A DNA stretch of 35,766 bases from an uncultured delta proteobacterium. Its GTDB lineage: Bacteria; Myxococcota_A; Polyangia; Polyangiales; Polyangiaceae. Position numbers and translations under genes: made by a program. The stretch covers positions 1-35,766 of the forward strand of contig CAIVJW010000363.1 of assembly GCA_903906315.1 (NCBI GenBank). Reading direction: 5' to 3'. Under the pieces are notes generated by a model. The model was not told the DNA's origin and searched no databases. It saw only the letters and a list, made by a program, of their open reading frames with translations. Below, one piece after another: positions 32,684 to 35,766 of this stretch; position 1 is the first letter of the stretch; each line of letters begins with the position of its first letter.

Positions 32684-33009
32684 CGCGTGTAGGTGGAGCT
32701 GCCGTACTGGTGACACTGGTGACACTGGTGACACTGTTTAACCCAAGAGCCTTGAACTGTCAGAACGTCACCAGCGGGGGTGGTGACAGTTCACGCCCTG
32801 TGGCCGCAACAGTGTCACCAGTGTCACCAGTGTCACCAGACACCACCCCCCTCGACGCCCTGCGCGAGCGCCTCGCGAGGATGCTACATGTGGGCGCGCG
32901 AGCCTACAGGGGGGTATACCCACCCCCCCCCACCCCACCCAGCGTTGGGGCTAGGCCTGCAAGTGGCACTGTAATTCTCTACCTCACTTGCTCACAGGTG
33001 CGCACATGA
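32680..33009 (+). CDS. Putative small ORF over the repeat array
   Basis: 109 residues between two stop-start overlaps (GTGA at 32680 and ATGA at 33006). The repeats are translated as LVTLVTLVTL (left arm) and VSPVSPVSP (right arm). The rest contains PLDALRERLAR, identical at DNA level to the helicase gene at 31237-31270, followed by MLHVGARAYRGVYPPPP, which has some likeness to the next helicase stretch. It may be an actual protein or just an open frame that keeps translational coupling across the origin. No family is recognised. Confidence 0.35.
   Translation: MTRVGGAAVLVTLVTLVTLFNPRALNCQNVTSGGGDSSRPVAATVSPVSPVSPDTTPLDALRERLARMLHVGARAYRGVYPPPPTPPSVGARPASGTVILYLTCSQVRT
32707..32839. repeat. 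Iteron array with 32-bp perfect inverted repeat, candidate origin
   Basis: Three tandem copies of GGTGACACT (32709-32735) face three tandem copies of its reverse complement AGTGTCACC (32811-32837). The whole arm 32707-32738 is perfectly complementary to 32808-32839 (32 bp), with 69 bp between them. In the spacer a second inverted repeat, TGAACTGTCA (32753-32762) and TGACAGTTCA (32784-32793), has the same centre (32773), and GTCACC/GGTGAC half-copies occur at 32767-32772 and 32782-32787. The array begins just after the helicase gene, as in satellite P4, where GGTGAACA-type repeats form the origin. Its role as origin is inference. Confidence 0.6.
32847..32880 (+). repeat. 34-bp exact copy of helicase-gene sequence
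   Basis: Positions 32847-32880 are identical to 31237-31270 in the helicase gene, and both copies are read in the frame giving PLDALRERLAR. It directly follows the right arm of the repeat array. Confidence 0.75.
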
Positions 33010-33701
33010 GCGCACGACGCGCCCCGGTTTCGCCCGAGATCGACGCCCGTCTGCGCGCGCGCCAAGCGCCGTGGGAGATCGTCGCCTGGGCGAAGCGCAA
33101 GGGCGTCCCGTGCCCGAGCGCGGCCACGCTCTCCAGGCGCAAGGCGGAGATGTTCGGGCGCCAGCGCGTACCGCAGGGCGGGGGCGCCAGCCTCACCTCG
33201 CGTGCGGGCAAGGTGCCGCCGGCGCCTCGCGCGGCGAAGGGCGGGAAGCTGTCGGCCCGATCGCGCGCCGAGGCGCCGCCTTCGACGCCTCCCGAGCTCG
33301 CCGGCGTCGACGTGACGACCGCGGACCTGGCGACGCTCGACGCCTGGATCGCTACGGCCCAAGGGCTGCTCGCCAAGTCTCAGGAGGACGACAACCTCGC
33401 CGGCTTCGCTTCGATCTCGCGGCTCTTGATCCTCGCAATCGCGCGCCGCGCAGCGATGCGCCCGCCGCCGCCGCAAGACCCGAACGAGCATCCTGATTTT
33501 GTCGCGGCCGCCGAGCGCGCGCGCACGAAGTTGCACGATCTGCTCGCTCGCGCGCTCGAGGCCCGCGGCGTCGACGCCGTCGCCGACGAGCACAGCCTCG
33601 TCGCGGTCGGGCTGCGCCGCGCCGCTGAGATCGCGGAGGCGCACGGCGCGCCGGCCGTTGCCCGCGCCATCCGCGCTGCCGCTCAGGAGAACACCCGATG
33701 A
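33006..33701 (+). CDS. HTH-like element protein of unknown role
   Basis: 231 residues from ATG 33006. The N-terminal segment DARLRARQAPWEIVAWAKRKG and SAATLSRRKAEMFG suggests a helix-turn-helix (recognition helix ATLSRRKAE). A basic linker rich in Lys/Arg/Ala follows (about 60-95), then a helical C-terminal domain (LDAWIATAQGLLAK, FASISRLLILAIARRAA, ERARTKLHDLLARAL). The layout resembles small terminase subunits or phage DNA-binding adaptors, but there is no diagnostic motif. The ATG overlaps the preceding stop, and its own stop overlaps the next start (33698). Confidence 0.55.
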   Translation: MSARRAPVSPEIDARLRARQAPWEIVAWAKRKGVPCPSAATLSRRKAEMFGRQRVPQGGGASLTSRAGKVPPAPRAAKGGKLSARSRAEAPPSTPPELAGVDVTTADLATLDAWIATAQGLLAKSQEDDNLAGFASISRLLILAIARRAAMRPPPPQDPNEHPDFVAAAERARTKLHDLLARALEARGVDAVADEHSLVAVGLRRAAEIAEAHGAPAVARAIRAAAQENTR

Positions 33702-33937
33702 AGACCCGCACCGTTCATGCCTTGCCGCCGCGCTTGCCCGTCGTCACCGTCATGCGCCTCGAGGCCGAAGTTCTCGACGACCTGGAGCCGCTCGGCGACG
33801 AGCTCGTGCGCGCCGCCGAGCGGGCGCCCGGTGCGCGCCGACTCCGCGACGTGGTCCGCGACCTCGACGCCCTGACCGACGAGCTCGCGCTGCACCTCGC
33901 GGCCGAGCGGGCGCACCGCCTTGGGGCGCTGTCGTGA
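33698..33937 (+). CDS. Small helical protein, element
   Basis: 79 residues, predicted helices VLDDLEPLGDELVRAAER and LRDVVRDLDALTDELALHLAAERA. No family is recognised. ATGA overlap at 33698 and GTGA at 33934 place it in the coupled chain between the HTH-like and ribbon-helix-helix-like genes. Confidence 0.55.
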   Translation: MKTRTVHALPPRLPVVTVMRLEAEVLDDLEPLGDELVRAAERAPGARRLRDVVRDLDALTDELALHLAAERAHRLGALS

Positions 33938-34161
33938 GCCTCGCGCCCGCACCCGCTTCGGCGCCGCCGGTGGCCGTCCACCTGGCGCTCGAGCACGACG
34001 TCGCCGTGCTGCTCGAGCAGCTCGCCGCCCGCGCCAAGGTGACGCCCTCGGCGCTCGTCGGTCGCATGGTCCGCGATGCCTCCGCGGCGTCGCAGGCGTC
34101 GACGCTCGTCGAGGGGCTCGCTCGGGCGCTCGCGACTACCGACCCGCGGAGCCGCTTGTGA
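33934..34161 (+). CDS. Ribbon-helix-helix-like protein
   Basis: 75 residues from GTG 33934. The region VAVHLALEHDVAVLLEQ and LAARAKVTPSALVGRMV reads as strand-helix-turn-helix of the CopG/Arc type, so it probably is a dimeric DNA-binding protein. The short C-terminal helix (LVEGLARALATTD) may add dimer contact. It overlaps neighbours at both ends. Confidence 0.5.
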   Translation: MSLAPAPASAPPVAVHLALEHDVAVLLEQLAARAKVTPSALVGRMVRDASAASQASTLVEGLARALATTDPRSRL

Positions 34162-34682
34162 ACGCGCCGCCGCACCCGTCGCTCCCTCGGCGCCCGGCGC
34201 GCACGAGCCAGCGCGAGCCGGAGCGCGCACCGCGCCCCCCGGCGCGCACGAGCACGACCGCGTCGCAGGTTGAAGAGTTCTCGGCCGTCCGCCTCGACGC
34301 GGACACGACCCGCACGATCGCGATCCTCACGCGGCCGGGCGATGCCGCGTGCCTCGCCGTCTCGCGCTTCTCCAAGGGCGCGTGCCTCGGCGCGATCCGC
34401 ATCCGAGCGCCGCACGCCGCCGCCGTGCTGCTCGTCGTCGAGGCCGCCCTCGAGGGCCGCACGACGCCGCCGTGCTCGGTCCCTGACCGCGGCGGCGCGT
34501 GGTCTGTCGTCGCGACCTCGACCGGGCGCGCGGTCGTGCTGGCGCTCGCCCTCGACGGCTCGACCCGCGGCAGGCCCACGACGCTCGCCGGCGCTGAGCT
34601 CGTCGCGTTCGCGCGAGCTGCGCGGGCGCTCGCTCTGACCTTCGACGCTCGCGCCACGGTGGCGCGGTCGTCGCTCACCTGA
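34158..34682 (+). CDS. Unknown element protein
   Basis: 174 residues from GTG 34158. The first about 40 residues are Pro/Arg-rich and disordered. The rest is a mixed alpha/beta domain: EEFSAVRLDADTTRTIAILTR, DAACLAVSRFSKGACLGAIRIR, AAAVLLVVEAALEG, AWSVVATSTGRAVVLALALDG and ELVAFARAARALALTFDA. No family is recognised. It ends the coupled chain; the next gene has its own Shine-Dalgarno. Confidence 0.5.
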   Translation: MNAPPHPSLPRRPARTSQREPERAPRPPARTSTTASQVEEFSAVRLDADTTRTIAILTRPGDAACLAVSRFSKGACLGAIRIRAPHAAAVLLVVEAALEGRTTPPCSVPDRGGAWSVVATSTGRAVVLALALDGSTRGRPTTLAGAELVAFARAARALALTFDARATVARSSLT

Positions 34683-34693
34683 ACGGAGACACC

Positions 34694-35566
34694 ATGGCCC
34701 CGAAGAAGATCGCCAACGACTCGACCACGTCCCCGACCCGCGTCGCCTTCGACGCCGCGAAGAGCACCGCCGCCTCGACCGCGCACGCGCTCGAGGTCGC
34801 TCGCGCCGCGGTGCGCGCCGCCGAGGCCGCCGCCGGCGCGCACCGCAACACGCCGCCCGAGATCGAGATCGCCGCCGTGGAAGCGGAGGCCGACGATCTG
34901 CGCGCCCGCGCCACGCTGGCCGCCGCGGGCCGCGACCTCGACGCCGAGCTACACGCGCGGACGCTGGCGGACGGCGACGAGGAGGCGCTGGTCATCGACC
35001 TGGCCCACGTCCTCGGCGACGTCGAGGCCCGCGTCGAGGAGGCGCTCGAGCTGCGCCGCCGCGCCGCCGACCTCGACGCCAGCGCCCGCGCTCGCCTCCT
35101 CGCCGCTCGCGAGGCGCACGCCCGGCTCGCCGCCTCTCGTCGCGCCGCGGGGCTGCCCGAGCCGCGCCGACTCCCGCGTGCGAGCGCGCCCGCCGCGCTG
35201 GGCGTCGCAGCCCTCTCGGGCTCGCACCCCGTGCCGCTCGCCGCCGAGCTCGCCGCGCTCCGCGCCGCCGTCGAAGCGCCGCACGAGGTCGACGTCGACG
35301 CCGCGAAGATCCACGCGCTCGACGTGAAGGCCCGCCGCCTCCGCGCCGAGCACGAGGTCGCGCTCCGGCTCGTCGAGGAGGAGAACGCGCGCGCGACCGA
35401 GCACGCGAAGCGCGCGAAGCGCGAGGCCGCCGACGACGCGAAACGCGCCGCCGCGCAGCACGAATCGATGGTCGCGAAGTTCAACGCGGAGCGCGCCGCC
35501 GAGGACGCCCTCGTCGCCGCCAGCCGCGCGCGCTCGACGTCGACCGGCAACCCCGCCGCCGCGTAG
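34694..35566 (+). CDS. Long coiled-coil-like protein
   Basis: 290 residues from ATG 34694 with GGAG a few nt upstream. Almost the whole protein is Ala/Glu/Arg helix with heptad-like spacing (EVARAAVRAAEAAAG, VEARVEEALELRRRAADLDA, ARATEHAKRAKREAADDAKR), interrupted by a Pro-rich break near 165. Such proteins in phage-type elements include scaffolds, tail-fibre partners and structural spacers, but none can be claimed here. It starts 11 nt after the previous stop. Confidence 0.55.
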   Translation: MAPKKIANDSTTSPTRVAFDAAKSTAASTAHALEVARAAVRAAEAAAGAHRNTPPEIEIAAVEAEADDLRARATLAAAGRDLDAELHARTLADGDEEALVIDLAHVLGDVEARVEEALELRRRAADLDASARARLLAAREAHARLAASRRAAGLPEPRRLPRASAPAALGVAALSGSHPVPLAAELAALRAAVEAPHEVDVDAAKIHALDVKARRLRAEHEVALRLVEEENARATEHAKRAKREAADDAKRAAAQHESMVAKFNAERAAEDALVAASRARSTSTGNPAAA

Positions 35567-35595
35567 CGGCACCCGCACACGAAGGAGATCCGAAC

Positions 35596-35766
35596 ATGTT
35601 CAAGAACACCTCCCCGCATTCGCCCGTGACCCGCGCCGTCCTCGAGGGCCGCGCGCACCTGGCCGCCGAGGCGCGCGCCGACGAGGCCCGCGCCGTCGGC
35701 ATCCGCCCGCGGATGCTCGCGCGCCTCGCCGCCGCCGGTGCCGCCGTCGCGGTCCGCGCCGCCGCC
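35596..35766 (+). CDS. Partial element gene at window end
   Basis: ATG 35596 follows a strong GAAGGAGA Shine-Dalgarno (35581-35588). The visible 57 codons give MFKNTSPHSPVTRAVLEGRA, then an Ala/Arg-rich helix (EARADEARAVGIRPRM, LARLAAAGAAVAVRAAA). No stop is reached. No family is recognised from this part. Confidence 0.5.
   Translation, partial: MFKNTSPHSPVTRAVLEGRAHLAAEARADEARAVGIRPRMLARLAAAGAAVAVRAAA

Larger units (their letters stand above)
27592..35766. mobile_element. Integrated element, left part (tRNA-His site)
   Basis: It starts at the tRNA-His fragment and continues past the window end. All recognised genes are on the forward strand, most of them joined by 4-nt stop-start overlaps. 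Content: small regulators, primase, helicase-like ATPase, a repeat array like an origin, and several short unknown proteins. No integrase, capsid, portal, terminase, relaxase or type IV secretion gene is visible within this part, so phage, satellite and conjugative types cannot be told apart. The chromosomal genes to the left are unrelated in style and lack this overlap pattern. Confidence 0.7.

Noticed and set aside
32707-32839. CRISPR-type array
   Set aside because: Units are 9 bp, tandem without spacers, and the two groups face each other; no cas gene is nearby. An iteron or dyad site fits better.
32912-32921. GGGTATACCC palindrome between the repeat array and the next gene
   Set aside because: A 10-bp palindrome alone in GC-rich DNA is not enough evidence for a site, although it might be part of the origin region.

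Overview
The window is a very GC-rich bacterial chromosome segment with the gene style of the order Polyangiales (Myxococcota). It has Stig1-type cysteine-repeat lipoproteins, a lamin-tail-domain lipoprotein, a metzincin lipoprotein, a DUF885 lipoprotein, a sigma-54-type response regulator, a Ser/Thr-kinase-like protein and a PP2C phosphatase. The taxonomic call is inference from content; no rRNA or marker phylogeny is available here.

Layout of the chromosomal part (1 to about 27590). 1-3013: remnant of a TPR protein, then a secreted barrel-like protein translationally overlapped with an 11-repeat Stig1-like lipoprotein. 3056-6808: a hypothetical protein, a GAF-domain protein, a frameshifted small lipoprotein and a lamin-tail lipoprotein. 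6895-11744: prfC with a near-leaderless promoter, then a single 890-residue gene made of two complete tyrosine phenol-lyase/tryptophanase-type units, ended by a terminator. 11794-20423: a reverse-strand block with a large metzincin lipoprotein, a small CxxC protein, a DUF885 metallo-hydrolase and a low-complexity protein. 20533-22667: response regulator plus 3-methyladenine DNA glycosylase. 22901-24490: frr and a PP2C phosphatase. 24599-27339: a lipoprotein, a cystathionine gamma-lyase-type enzyme and a kinase-like protein.

At 27592-27636 lies the 3' half of a tRNA-His (anticodon GTG, reverse strand) with no 5' half, followed by its old terminator at 27568-27583. This is what an integrated element leaves when it inserts into a tRNA 3' end. 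Everything to its right, up to the window edge, looks like the element: short forward-strand genes mostly joined by 4-nt ATGA/GTGA overlaps, two ribbon-helix-helix-like proteins, a small wHTH-like protein, a CHC2-zinc/Toprim primase, a P-loop replicative-helicase-like ATPase, and then a 133-bp symmetrical array of GGTGACACT repeats that is a good candidate replication origin. The intact tRNA-His and probably the integrase should lie beyond 35766.

The two strongest novelties are the tandem lyase and the element's replication module. In the lyase the C-terminal unit keeps the PLP lysine, while the N-terminal unit keeps the tyrosine loops that the C-terminal unit has lost. In the replication module the primase and helicase genes run straight into the 32-bp perfect inverted repeat built from three plus three iterons.
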